Assembly: GCF_028389875.1 (NCBI RefSeq)
Contig: NC_084682.1
Span: 6,768,001 to 6,832,000, forward strand
Direction of reading: 5' to 3'
Length of the DNA: 64,000 nucleotides
From: Rhea pennata
Lineage: Eukaryota; Chordata; Aves; Rheiformes; Rheidae
The first letter of the stretch is position 1; every line of letters starts with the position of its first letter. Of this stretch, positions 1 to 9,621 are shown in pieces. The notes beneath the pieces are model-generated. The model made no database searches. It was not told the origin of the DNA and worked only from the letters and a program-made list of their open reading frames with translations. The translations under genes were made by a program, and so were the position numbers.

Positions 1-253
1 TGCCGGGGGTGCCGGGGCCGGGCGCACGGGAGAGCCCCTTCGCTGACGGCGGGGATGCCGGTGGCGCGGGGAGGGCCGGGAGCGGGCGACGGCCACGGCG
101 CGGACGTCGGGCTGGGGTCGGGCGTGCGCGGGGTGTGCGCGGGGAGGGACGCGGGCTGGGACCGCGCGCCGCCGAGGGGCGGGCACCCCGGCCCGCGGCC
201 AGCAAGGTGTCGGGGCTGGCCGGGGCGCTCAGCCCCTCCCGCCTCCCTCCCAG

Positions 254-605
254 ACGGCGTCCCCACGTCCTGCTGCTTCAGCTACCAGCTCCGACCCATC
301 CCGCGGGGCCTCATCGCCTCCGCCTACGTCTCCAACAGCAACTGCACTCAGCCGGGAGTGATGTGAGTACCGGGGGGCCGCCGCCGCCCCGGGACCCTCC
401 GCGGGCGCTCGGCCGGGAGCGGGGCCGGGAGCCGCGGTGGGGCCGGGGCACGGGGCCGGGGCGCCCGCGTCCCGCCGGCAAAGCCCGCTCACGGCCCTTT
501 GCTCCCCGCAGCTTCGTCACCAAGAAGCAGCGGGAGATCTGCGCCGACCCCCAGGCCGCCTGGGTCCGGGCGCACCTCAAACACTTCCAGGCGAAGCAGA
601 ACTGA
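254..605 (+). CDS. CC chemokine, MCP-like, copy A (partial, exons 2-3)
   Basis: Secreted leukocyte-attracting CC chemokine; exon 1 with the signal peptide lies left of the window. Exon 2 is 254-362 (acceptor CAG at 251-253, donor GTGAGT at 363) and exon 3 is 512-605 ending in TGA at 603-605. Phases 1 and 2 for the two introns are those usual for CC chemokine genes. Exon 2 encodes the adjacent CC pair and the third cysteine; exon 3 encodes the fourth cysteine in an EICADP motif followed by the WV-containing C-terminal helix. EICADP resembles the MCP/eotaxin group (CCL2/7/8/11/13), which fits synteny with TMEM132E. The coding exons are identical to those of copy B at 3726-4462, which reads toward it from the other palindrome arm. 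Which mammalian CCL it corresponds to cannot be settled by eye. Confidence 0.9.
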
Positions 606-1013
606 CCCGGCCGCGACGGCGTCCCGGGGCGGCCGGCGGCCCCCGCCGCGGCGCCCGGCCGGCCCCCGCGCTCGCACCGCCCCGCACCGCCCCGCACCGC
701 TAAAACTGTGTCTTTCTGGCATGGAGCCTTTTATTCTATTTAAGTTATTTGTGGTTAACTTAAGTTAAATATTTTTGCAAAAAAGAAAAAAGAGAAAATG
801 CAAAAAGAGTTTTCCTAATTTAAGTAATTTAAAAGGTGGGAAGCTGCCTGTGGGTGAGGGTTCGGGCAGTCGGCCCTGCTGCCCCAATAAAACGTTTGGG
901 TTACAAAGCGCCGTGAGTGTCTGTGTGAAACCGCCGCCGGAGCGCCGGCCCGGGGACGGGGCGGGGGGGACCCGGGCGCCCCGGGCTCGCCGCCTTCCTC
1001 CCCGCGGCTCCCG
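606..1013 (+). other. 3' UTR and poly(A) region of chemokine copy A
   Basis: Non-coding. After the TGA at 603-605 a short GC-rich part is followed by an AU-rich stretch (about 728-835) with an ATTTA pentamer at 738-742 and several TATTTT/TTATTT runs, like the instability elements of inducible chemokine mRNAs. The poly(A) signal AATAAA is at 886-891. The same arrangement is mirrored in copy B. Palindrome homology ends at 1013. Confidence 0.75.
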
Positions 1014-1254
1014 GGCCCAGCGCCGGAGGGGTGCGGGCAGCCTGGGGCGGCCCCGTGGGGCAGCTCCGTCTCTCGGGGCGCCGGGGCCGGCCCCACTGTG
1101 ATGCGCGCCGGCGTCGCGCGCCGCGGGGCCGCCGGAGCGCCGGCGGCTGTGGCCAGCCGCGGGAGGCGAGCCGTGCCCGGCGCCAACGCCGCCGTCCCGC
1201 GGGGCCGCCCCGGGGCTGCCCGCACCCCTCCGGCGCTGCTCCGGGTCTGCCGAG
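1014..1254 (+). promoter_or_regulatory. 5' flank / probable CpG promoter of PHF7-like gene
   Basis: GC-rich, CpG-dense, no TATA box visible. It contains a local inverted repeat: 1021-1054 is matched by the reverse complement of 1201-1235, with the outer 22 bases (1021-1042 against 1214-1235) perfect and one mismatch plus one indel beyond. The promoter assignment is inferred from position just upstream of the start codon at 1255. Confidence 0.5.
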
Positions 1255-3127
1255 ATGAAGCGTCCGGCCCCGGAGGAGGAAGGTGAGCGCGGAGCACCCC
1301 GACGGGGGATTTCGGAGGGAGCGGGGGAGCTGGGTCCGGCTTTGCAGACGCAGCGCGCCGGGAGCATCGCCCGCCCTCGCGGCGGCCTCGCGGCCCCGGC
1401 GCGGTGCTGACAGCGCCGCCGTCCCCGCCGGCAGCGTGCGGGCTGTGCCAGCGGGCCGACCGCGACCCCGAGGTCTTTGGGCAGACGTGCCGGCAGGACG
1501 GGCTGTGCGTCCACGAAAACTGCCTGGTGAGTGCGCGGGGCTCGGCGCCCGGCCCGCGCCCGCAGCCCTCCCCGGGGACACACGGCCTCTTTCCCTCCCG
1601 CAGTACCAGGCCAGCGGGCTGAGCCAGAGAGGAGCCGACGGCGAGGGCTTCTACGGCTTCCTCTTCCCCGACATCCGCCGGGAGCTGAAGCGGGCGGCCC
1701 GGAAGGTGAGGCCGGGCGCCCGCAGCCCCGGGGCCTTCCCCCAGCTCGGCGCCTCCTGCTCTGCAGCAGCCCGCGGGCACCCGGGGGTGCTCCGGCCGGG
1801 GGCGGCTGGCTGCAGCCGGACCCTCGCGTGGCCAGAGAGACCCGTTTCTGCACGAAGCGGGCATCCGGAGGGAAAAACGATCGGACCGGTTCCCTTTGCC
1901 GTTACGGTTTTCACGCCCGAGGTTTTATGCTCAGCATCCCCGGGGTGGCAAAGACGCTCGGCGGAGGCGGCAGCCGGGCTGCCCGCGGCGCTGACGCCGG
2001 CCGCCACCGTGCCGTCCCCAGACCTGCTGCATCTGCCGGCGGCGGGGGGCCTCCGTCGCCTGCCGGGGCCGGAGATGCCCCCGAAACTTCCACTTCCCCT
2101 GCGGCGGCGAGCGGGGCTGCGTCTCCCAGTTTTTCGGGGAGTTCAAGTGAGTGCGGAGGGCGCCGCAGCGGAGGAGGAGGAGGAGGAGGAAGGCTGGCGC
2201 GGGGCAGGGAGCTGAGCGGCCGCCTCCGCCCCGTCCCGCAGGTCCTTCTGCTGGCAGCACCGGCCGGTGCAGCGGGCGCGGGCGCCGCAGCCGGGCCAGA
2301 CCCGCTGCCTCGTCTGCCAGGAGGCGGTGGCGGGGCGGCCCCGCTTCGGCGCCCTGGTGTGCCCCGCGTGCCGCAGCGCCTGGTTTCACCGCGCCTGCAT
2401 CCAGGTACGCGCCGCCCGCCGGCGCCCCGCGCCCCCGCCGGGCCGGGGGCTCCCGCGGGCCCGGGGCTCCCGCGCGGCCGCCTCTCGCCCCGCAGGGCCA
2501 GGCGCTGCGCTCCGCCTTGCACCACTTCCGCTGCCCGCTCTGCCGCGACGTGGAGACCTTCCAGGCGGAGATGTTTCGCCTCGGCATCAAAATCCCCGAC
2601 AGGTGGGCGCGCGGCTCCGCGCGGGGAGAGGCCCCGGCCGGGCTGCCGGAGCCGCTGGCTCACTCCCCCGCGCCGGGCCTGCCAGGGACGCCGCCTGGGA
2701 AGAGGAGGGCGCCTTCGACGACCACTACCGGCGGCACAGCTCCTGCGACGCCGCGCGCTGCCTCTGCCCCGCGGGCCGGGAGCGGGCGGACGAGGAGGGG
2801 TGAGGCCGGCGGCGCCAGCGGTGGGCGCGTGCCCCGGCGGGGCCGGGAGCGGAGGGCTCCGGGCTGCGCCCCGGCCCCGGGCTCTCACGGCTCCCGCGCT
2901 CCCGCAGGCCCTGGCGCTTGCTGCTCTGCGACTCGTGCGGCTCCCGGGGCACCCACGGGCGCTGCGGCGGGCTGCCCGAGGCCGCCGGCACCTGGGAGTG
3001 CGGCGACTGCGCCGGCCTGGGCACCGGTGAGGGGCACGGGGCGGGGGGACGGGCGGACAGACGGACACCCTGGGGCTGCGATGGGGGCGGCCGCGCTCAC
3101 CTCCGCACCCCCGCAGCCCCCCGCTAG
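1255..3127 (+). CDS. PHF7/G2E3-like triple zinc-finger protein (ePHD-RING-PHD)
   Basis: Nine coding exons, 861 nt, 286 residues: 1255-1282, 1435-1526, 1604-1705, 2022-2146, 2242-2404, 2496-2602, 2686-2799, 2908-3026, 3117-3127. All introns are GT-AG and the frame is kept throughout. Residues about 11-122 form an extended PHD finger (C11/C14, later an FHFPC motif and an FGEFKSFC stretch ending CWQH). Residues 138-190 form a RING/PHD-type finger with ligands C138, C141, C156, C159, H165, C168 and a final C-x2-C. After an IPDRDAAW linker typical of PHF7/G2E3, a C-terminal PHD finger follows (about 225-280). All zinc ligands look intact. PHF7 proteins read and ubiquitinate histones in the male germ line; G2E3 also has a HECT domain, which is absent here. 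The last exon encodes only three residues. Intron 8 (90 nt) is in frame and open, so its retention would give 316 residues. It sits between inward-facing chemokine genes. Whether it is functional or a lineage-specific duplicate is inference. Confidence 0.87.
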
Positions 3128-3230
3128 CCCCCGGCCCCGTGGCACCCTCTCCGCCGGGACGACGGCACCGGGACGCTCGGAGGCCGCCCCGCCGCCCCCG
3201 CGGAGCCCCCCCGGCCTGCGGCAGGCACCT

Positions 3231-3236
3231 AATAAA
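3231..3236 (+). other. Poly(A) signal of PHF7-like gene
   Basis: AATAAA 104 bases after the stop codon, followed by an A-run and then GT-rich sequence (from about 3250), a normal cleavage context. The 3' UTR is about 120 bases long and ends before the right palindrome arm begins at 3318. Confidence 0.8.
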
Positions 3237-3317
3237 CGGCGAAAAAAAACACACGTGGGTTTGTGCTGGTGGCTGGGCTGCTGGGGAGGGCTGCTGGGGC
3301 CCACGGGGGCTGCGGCA

Positions 3318-3725
3318 CGGGAGCCGCGGGGAGGAAGGCGGCGAGCCCGGGGCGCCCGGGTCCCCCCCGCCCCGTCCCCGGGCCGGCGCTCCGGCGGCGG
3401 TTTCACACAGACACTCACGGCGCTTTGTAACCCAAACGCTTTATTGGGGCAGCAGGGCCGACTGCCCGAACCCTCACCCACAGGCAGCTTCCCACCTTTT
3501 AAATTACTTAAATTAGGAAAACTCTTTTTGCATTTTCTCTTTTTTCTTTTTTGCAAAAATATTTAACTTAAGTTAACCACAAATAACTTAAATAGAATAA
3601 AAGGCTCCATGCCAGAAAGACACAGTGCAAGCGGTGCGGGGCGGTGCGGTGCGGTGCGAGCGCGGGGGCCGGCCGGGCGCCGCGGCGGGGACCGCCGGCC
3701 GCCCCGGGACGCCGTCGCGGCCGGG
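3318..3725 (-). other. 3' UTR and poly(A) region of chemokine copy B
   Basis: Mirror of 606-1013. The poly(A) signal AATAAA on the - strand is at 3445-3440, 281 bases after the stop codon, and the AU-rich block lies at about 3496-3603. The only clustered differences from copy A are three adjacent bases at 3627-3629. Confidence 0.75.
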
Positions 3726-4462
3726 TCAGTTCTGCTTCGCCTGGAAGTGTTTGAGGTGCGCCCGGACCCAGGCGGCCTGGGGGTCGGCGCAGATCTCCCG
3801 CTGCTTCTTGGTGACGAAGCTGCGGGGAGCAAAGGGCCGTGAGCGGGCTTTGCCGGCGGGACGCGGGCGCCCCGGCCCCGTGCCCCGGCCCCACCGCGGC
3901 TCCCGGCCCCGCTCCCGGCCGCGCGCCCGCGGAGGGTCCCGGGGCGGCGGCGGCCCCCCGGTACTCACATCACTCCCGGCTGAGTGCAGTTGCTGTTGGA
4001 GACGTAGGCGGAGGCGATGAGGCCCCGCGGGATGGGTCGGAGCTGGTAGCTGAAGCAGCAGGACGTGGGGACGCCGTCTGGGAGGGAGGCGGGAGGGGCT
4101 GAGCGCCCCGGCCAGCCCCGACACCTTGCCGGCCGCGGGCCGGGGCGCCCACCCCTCGGCGGCGCGCGGTCCCAGCCCGCGTCCCACCCCGCGCACACCC
4201 CGCGCACGCCCGACCCCAGCCCGACGTCCGCGCCGTGGCCGTCGCCCGCTCCCGGCCCTCCCCGCGCCACCGGCATCCCCGCCGTCAGCGAAGGGGCTCT
4301 CCCATGCGCCCGGCCCCGGCACCCCCGGCAGGGCATCGCCCGCCCCGGCCCCAGCCCCGGCCGCGAGCGGGGAGCAGCTGCCGACTCACCAAGATGGGCC
4401 TCGGCCGGGGAGCAGAGGGCGGCGAGCAGGAGAGCAGCCAGGGCGGCCACCAAGACCTTCAT
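3726..4462 (-). CDS. CC chemokine, MCP-like, copy B (complete, 91 aa)
   Basis: Three exons on the - strand: 4462-4390, 4077-3969, 3819-3726; 276 nt, 91 residues. The start is the only ATG giving a signal peptide: MKV, then an Ala/Leu-rich core and cleavage near AEA-HL. The mature protein has the adjacent CC pair, a third Cys inside an N-C-T glycosylation sequon, and the fourth Cys in EICADP before the WV-containing helix, so all four canonical cysteines are present. It is secreted and expected to act on leukocytes through CC chemokine receptors. EICADP and the location next to TMEM132E suggest the MCP/eotaxin branch. A TATA box (4567-4561) lies about 95 bases upstream, and an AU-rich 3' UTR is present. 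It is the right arm of the palindrome and has the same coding exons 2-3 as copy A. Confidence 0.93.
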
Positions 4463-4560
4463 GGTGCTGCTGGGGCTCGGGACTTGCAAGAGGGGGACTG
4501 GTGCCGCCGGGCTGCTCTCCTCCGCCCCGTGCTCGTGCTCGGAGCCAGGCCGCTGCCCCC

Positions 4561-4608
4561 TCTTATAGTGGAGCCGCTGGGCGGGCCCAAGGTTTCAAAG
4601 AAAGAAAA
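4561..4608 (-). promoter_or_regulatory. TATA box and IRF-like motif of chemokine copy B
   Basis: On the - strand TATAAGA occupies 4567-4561, giving a transcription start near 4535 and a roughly 70-base 5' UTR. Just upstream, 4593-4608 carries overlapping GAAA/TTTC runs resembling an interferon-response (IRF/ISRE) element. TATA assignment is good; the IRF reading is tentative. Confidence 0.6.
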
Positions 4609-7522
4609 TGAGCACATCGTACCGGGGAAGCTGTGTCGGGATGAGCCCCGTTTTGCTGAGCTGGAAGATGCGAGGAAGCCGCAAAAGGGGAAGCGCCGGC
4701 CCCAGCTCTGCCACTTTCGGATTCCGTTTTCCTGCCCGGAGGCACCAGCCAGAGCCCCAGGCCCGCACACCAGCCCTTCGCCCTGCCCGCGCCACTGCTG
4801 CAACGAAAGCCACCGGCCTCCGCGGCCGGCCGAGACCCGGCGCGGCTTGGAGAGCTTCCCGCCCACTTTCCGTGGTGGAAATCCAAAGCGGGCGACCACG
4901 AAGTGCCTCCACCAACCTCCTGCGCAGGGACTTGCCTCGCTACAGCGCCGTGCAGCATCGCTGTGTTGCTGCAGACCTGCTCTGCCACGGCCGAGCCGAG
5001 CGCAGCGGAGCCGGCTCTGCACCATGGCTCCCAGGCCCTGCCGTTACTGCTGGCAGTAAAAACATTACCACTCTTAAAATCCAGAACTTTTCCATCGTTT
5101 TTGCAGCCTGGGAGCAAAACAGCCCCTAAAGGTGGGTTAAGAAACAGAGCCAGTGGGGGAAGGTTTTCTTGGCCAGGAGGCTACCAGACTTGAAAGGCAA
5201 CCAGCCAACAAGTATCATCAGGCCAGTGGAGTCCTCTATTAATGCCATCCCCCAGGACTGCTGCTCAGTCCTGACCAGGCTCCTTGGGAGCCTGCTCAAT
5301 GTGGCTCTTTTTCACCACACCACAGGCACAGACATCAAAGAGCCTGCTGTGAAACCACAGAATTTACCACTTCTTGTCAAAGCAGCCCAGGAAACCTGCC
5401 CGCCCCTGCTTTGACAGCCTCAGGCAAGCCGGGGGATGCTCCTTGAGGTTTTGGAAAAGGTCACCATGGTGTGAAGGCCACGCTCAGCCAACGCTGCTGA
5501 AATGTGGTGGCTGGAGACCACAAAGGACGTGGAAACTTGAGGATGGTGGTTAGGCACTGCATGACTGCTTTTTGGAGGGAGAGGCCAGATTCCCACAGGG
5601 TTGATCTGTGATGACCAACTAGGATTTTCCCCAGCACTCTCAAGGCTAGGAGAGGAAGAAAGGTGGAAAGGACAGCCTGGGTGGTAATGCTGGGGCTGAG
5701 CTCCCTCCGCATCCCAAAGGCAGGTGCATGTGGGCACTCCATTGCCGGTGGGAACCCTTTGGGTTGCATCGTTTCTGAGGACAAGGTGTGAATTTTGGCT
5801 TTCTGCTCCTCTCCTGCACTTGTTCCTGGGTTTTGGCTCATCCAAGGGCAGCACTATCTTGGTTTCCAGATGTCATGAACAGGCTCCCAAATGGGATGGC
5901 TTTTGAAACAGTCTTGTGATGCGTGTCCTGCTTCCTGAGAGGGTATGAGTCACTTGAAACTACTGGTGCGGGCTGACCCAGCTTGCAGGAGCCTGGGGCT
6001 GGAGCTTCAACAAGCAGCAGTGGAGACGGGGAGCTCTGAAATGAACCTGAAAGAGCCAGCAGCCGGAGCTGTGTTGTGGGAAACTTTTTCCGTACTCAGT
6101 GTTCAATATGCAACATTTGTGAGATGGGATCTGGATTCGGGTTGCGAGTTTGCACAGAGATTAATCTCATTTTCCAGAGCCTCTCTGTGTATTTATTTCC
6201 AGAGCACTGCAGACCTTTGGGTACAGGATGTGGGGAGAGTTTGGTGGCTCTGGAAAAAACCTTCACGCCCTGGGGGTGTAGCGGTGCTGCTGGCATTAAC
6301 ATTATTGCTCCCTGCTGTCGCTGGGGCCAGCCCTGCACGGCACAAAGAGCTTCCCCACTCCGCAGGGACACCGATGGGTTGCTGAGGTTCAACACCGCCA
6401 TGAGCAACCTTTGGAAAGCATCAACGGAGGCACTGCTTGGGACGGCGCTTCCCACCAGAGCCTGGTGCTGCCGCCGGAGCTGGCTCAGCTGCAACGGAGG
6501 GAGGGAGGAAAGCCAAGGCATGCATCTTCAAATACTTCCCTATTTCAGGGAAATCATTGAAATGAGTGACATCATGATCCAGTTTCCTTCACTTTTAGCA
6601 ACAAACTGCTATTTTGGCTGTCCTGGCCCAAAGTAGGCTCTGATGTAAGCTGCAGAGGAAGCAAGAAAGTTCCCGGTTACCTCTGCCTGGAGTGGTCCCA
6701 CTTGGGCACGTGCCACCCTTCCTCCGTGCACCCGACTGGAGCCATCGCTCCCACCGGGCTCAGAGTGAGCCAGGGCCGTGCGAGCCCCACACCGAAGGAC
6801 GGCACTAAACCCACAGCGAGAGCTCACTGCGGGGCTCTGCCTCGAAACACCTCCCTCGGCTCGCCGGGGCCGTTCTCTGCCCCCAGGGAGCAGAGCGCAG
6901 CCATCACCCCAGGGCTCCCTGGGGACCAGGCTGTTCCTGCAGGACCCCCGAGCCCCTCCTGGCTGCCTTACCCTGCTCCTTGCCTGCAGCGTTGCAAAGC
7001 ATCAGGCAGAGCCACATCCCTAAACCTCTGTCCCCAGCAGCCAGCATTTAACACCCTGCTCCTCTCCAGGACACCCAGCTGCAATGCATCTCCCCCTTCC
7101 AGCTGTGCTTCTCCCTTGGCAGCTCCAGCAGAGAGGTTAAGAAATTAAAAAGCAAAACCTCAAAAAAAAAAAAAAAAGGTATAAATAAGAAAAAAAACCA
7201 ACCCCTGCACTAACTGCCTGCACCCGGCTGTCCCATCTCAATCAACACCCAAGGGCTGGCAGCTGTGTGGGGCCTCCTTAAACCCCTCACTCCAGGCAGG
7301 GAAAACCTGGGGACAGCTCTAAGCCTCAGCCTGATGCCCTGAGTTTGCAGAGCATTTCAGGTCTGTCTTTCTCTCCTCTGGCAGCACTACTCTCCTGAGG
7401 TCTCCTGGACTATTTCTAGGTCCCCATAGCAAGGCAAAGCCCTGGCATGAGCCCCCCTTTCCCAGGAGGGATGTGCATCTCCTTGCTTCAGTGCCATGGA
7501 CACACAGGTCAGAGCAGTGTGG
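4609..7522. other. Intergenic, no gene seen
   Basis: About 2.9 kb between chemokine copy B and the next chemokine. The first 400 bases are GC-rich; the rest is ordinary mixed-composition DNA. No open frame with recognisable protein similarity or splice-consistent exons was found on either strand. An A-rich tract at about 7146-7200 (a 16-base A run, then TATAAATAAG and more A) is the only compositional oddity. Confidence 0.55.
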
Positions 7523-7528
7523 TTTATT
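7523..7528 (-). other. Poly(A) signal of second chemokine gene
   Basis: AATAAA on the - strand, 170 bases after the stop codon of the gene at 7698-8769. Confidence 0.75.
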
Positions 7529-7697
7529 AAATCAGTAGAGGACAATACAGTAGCTTTGAGTGGTGGGATGTGATGTGGCCGTAGGGGGTGAGGGGAGCAG
7601 GTGGGGCTTGCTCCATAGGTTAACAAGACAAGACTAAACATTGGAAAACACAGATAATCAAAGGCTATAAATAAATAGCACATATGCCGGCTGCTGC

Positions 7698-8769
7698 TTA
7701 AAGTCTGGGTGATGTCTGATTTCTTCTCTGTAGGAGGTACTTCTGGAACCATTCCACTTTGGGGTCCACGCAGACTTTCTTCCCCTTCGGCAGCTCGACG
7801 CTGGCAAGAGAGGGAGTTTGTCATTAGTTTGCAGGTCCTCTGCAGTGGCCCTGCTGGTGGGATGCGAGGCCATGCAGCCCCGGAGGCACCTCGGAGGCCT
7901 CCAGCTTGAGTCTTGCACCAGCAGCACCCCCCTCTGACAGCTCCTAAAATAGCTGGCTTTTAGCACCCTCTAGCCCTCCTTCGGTGATCTTTATCTGCTT
8001 CTTTCTCAGTTGACAACTTAAAACATCAAATTTGTTGGAATATTTGGCATAAATCGTCAAGGAGGGTGTCCTGTGTCAGTAGCGGGGCTGCCGCACGCAG
8101 CACTGCCCCTTTGGGGTGGCTCATCCCAAGGGCTCAGCTGTACCGGGACACTTAGCAGGGCTACCGCGGGCAGGCAGTGCCAAGCGAGGAGGAGCGCGGT
8201 GGCGGGGAGGAAGGCCGCGGCTACCAGGGGATACTCACATCACGGCTTTGCGGGTGCAGCTGGGTGACGTCTGTCTGTAGCTTTTGATGAAGCCTGCAGG
8301 GATTGTGCCTTGGAAGAACATCTCCGGGAAGCAGCACGTGGTGTAGGGGCTGCGGACTGAGAGGGAGCAATGGGGGTTGGTGCTGTCCCGCACGAGTCAC
8401 GACCTGAGTCGGTTCTCTACCCATCCTCCTTGCCCAGAGCAGCTACAGCCGAGGGCAACGAAAAGCCAGGGTCTGGCTCTACTGAAACCACGCCAAAGTC
8501 TGCTTCCCCTCCGTGTAATGGGAACACGGCAGCCCAGGCAGCTTTGGACACCCTTCAGCAACCGAAACCTGCAGCCAGAAGCAGGCGTTCAGGCAGTTCC
8601 CCCTTCCCTCACATCCCTGTCCCCAGGCTGGAGGAGTCTTAGATGGGACGGGGGCAGCCCGCAAGGTATGAGAAAAGGCTTTGAGTCAGTACTTACAGGA
8701 CTTGCCCTGGGTTTCCGTCAACAGTGCAGCAAGAAGCAGAGAAACTAGGGCTAGGGAGAAGACCTTCAT
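7698..8769 (-). CDS. CC chemokine (97 aa), eotaxin/MCP-like
   Basis: Three exons on the - strand: 8769-8697, 8356-8239, 7800-7698; 294 nt, 97 residues, intron phases 1 and 2 as in other CC chemokines. The signal peptide is MKVFS... with a Leu/Ala core, probably cleaved after TETQG. The mature chain has a TTCCF pair, a third Cys (SPSC) and a fourth Cys in KKVCVDP, followed by a W-containing helix. The C-terminus is longer and more basic than in its neighbour and ends after an N-Q-T sequon. The loop after the CC pair is unusual (PEMFF). It is secreted and presumably a leukocyte attractant. The closest mammalian counterpart is uncertain; AVI...KGKKVC resembles the eotaxin/CCL26 type more than MIP-1. 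TATA box at 8872-8866; poly(A) signal at 7528-7523. Confidence 0.92.
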
Positions 8770-8865
8770 GTCCAGGCTAGGTCTCGGCTGGCTTCAGCAG
8801 CAAGCAGCTTCTTGCTGGCTTGAGGTCGCTCAGACCTACCTGCTGCTTCTTGCTGTGCCTCTGCG

Positions 8866-8891
8866 TTATATAGCCCTCAGTGAGGATTTCC
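8866..8891 (-). promoter_or_regulatory. TATA box (and possible NF-kB site) of second chemokine
   Basis: TATATAA on the - strand at 8872-8866, 97 bases upstream of the ATG. Immediately upstream, 8884-8891 reads GGATTTCC on the + strand, close to but not matching a full kappa-B site. NF-kB control is common for CC chemokines, but this assignment is tentative. Confidence 0.65.
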
Positions 8892-9621
8892 ATGACTGCT
8901 CTGGACTCTCCCCAGTGGAAGAACCACTTGAAGTTATAAATGCCAACTGATAAATGGAAACTTTTTGTGGTCAGCACCTCTCCAGCCCCTCCATGCTCCG
9001 ACCTGCAGCTAGAAGGATGCTGGAAAGTCTGGTAGCAACGCCACAGCCCTGCACCACAGCGATGCTCGGGGGCCCGCAGTCTATTTTGGGTTCAGCTGTT
9101 GCCACTGACAAACCACACAGGATGATGCTGGCGTCCTCGCTCGCGCTCGCGAAAGCCCCACGCGAGTCTATTTGCAAAAAACCCACCTGCCAACCACCCC
9201 TCCGTGATGCCCATCCTGCTCGCCCCGGCCCGGCCCCCGGGCCCCCGTGTCGAGCGCCCCCGCGGCGCCCGTGCCCGGCTCCCGCCTCTCCTCCCCGGGC
9301 CGCGTCCCCGAGGGGCCTGGCGAGGCGTCGCTCCGGCGGGAGGTGACGGGGGGTGGGTGGGGAGGACGTGACTGAATTTTGGCCGGGGGTCTCCGTCCGG
9401 GTGGCGGGGACGGACGCGGAAACGCGGCAGGCCTCGTCTTTGCAGGCCGGGCGCCGACCCGGGGCCGGCGCCCCCTCCGCAGCCCCCAGGGACGGGCTCC
9501 GCTCCCCCCTTCGCCTCCCCCCCCGTGCTCCTCGTCGGCGCTCGGCCGAGGGAAGGCGGCGGCGGCGGCTCCCGCGACTCACAGACTTGCCCAGCCGGAG
9601 GGTTGCGCGCGTGACGCGGTC
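8892..9621. other. Intergenic, no gene seen
   Basis: Spacer between the second and third chemokines. The half nearest the second gene is AT-moderate; from about 9200 it becomes strongly GC- and CpG-rich. No coding exon was recognised. Confidence 0.5.

Larger units (their letters stand above)
1..4330. repeat. Inverted repeat: chemokine arms flanking a PHF7-like gene
   Basis: Bases 1-1013 are the reverse complement of 3318-4330; base x pairs with base 4331-x throughout, with no insertion or deletion. Comparing them by eye I find 12 mismatches in 1013 positions (left-arm positions 26, 135, 180, 185, 201, 409, 640, 681, 702-704 and 892). Homology stops abruptly at 1013/3318, about 120 bases beyond the chemokine poly(A) signals. 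On the other side it runs off the window, so arm length is a minimum. The spacer 1014-3317 holds the PHF7-like gene. Either a recent inverted duplication or gene conversion between older copies would give this identity. A false duplication in the assembly cannot be excluded from sequence alone, although scattered substitutions argue against a simple fold-back artefact. Confidence 0.95.

Noticed and set aside
765-1853. Long - strand frames opposite the PHF7-like gene
   Set aside because: They are shadows of the GC-rich + strand exons; the + strand has correct splice phases and zinc-finger motifs.
1-4330. Palindrome as a pure sequencing fold-back artefact
   Set aside because: A fold-back would give identical arms; 12 scattered substitutions and a different gene in the spacer argue against it, though a haplotype mis-join remains possible.
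7146-7200. A-rich tract as the tail of a processed pseudogene
   Set aside because: No upstream sequence resembling a spliced mRNA and no visible target-site duplication.
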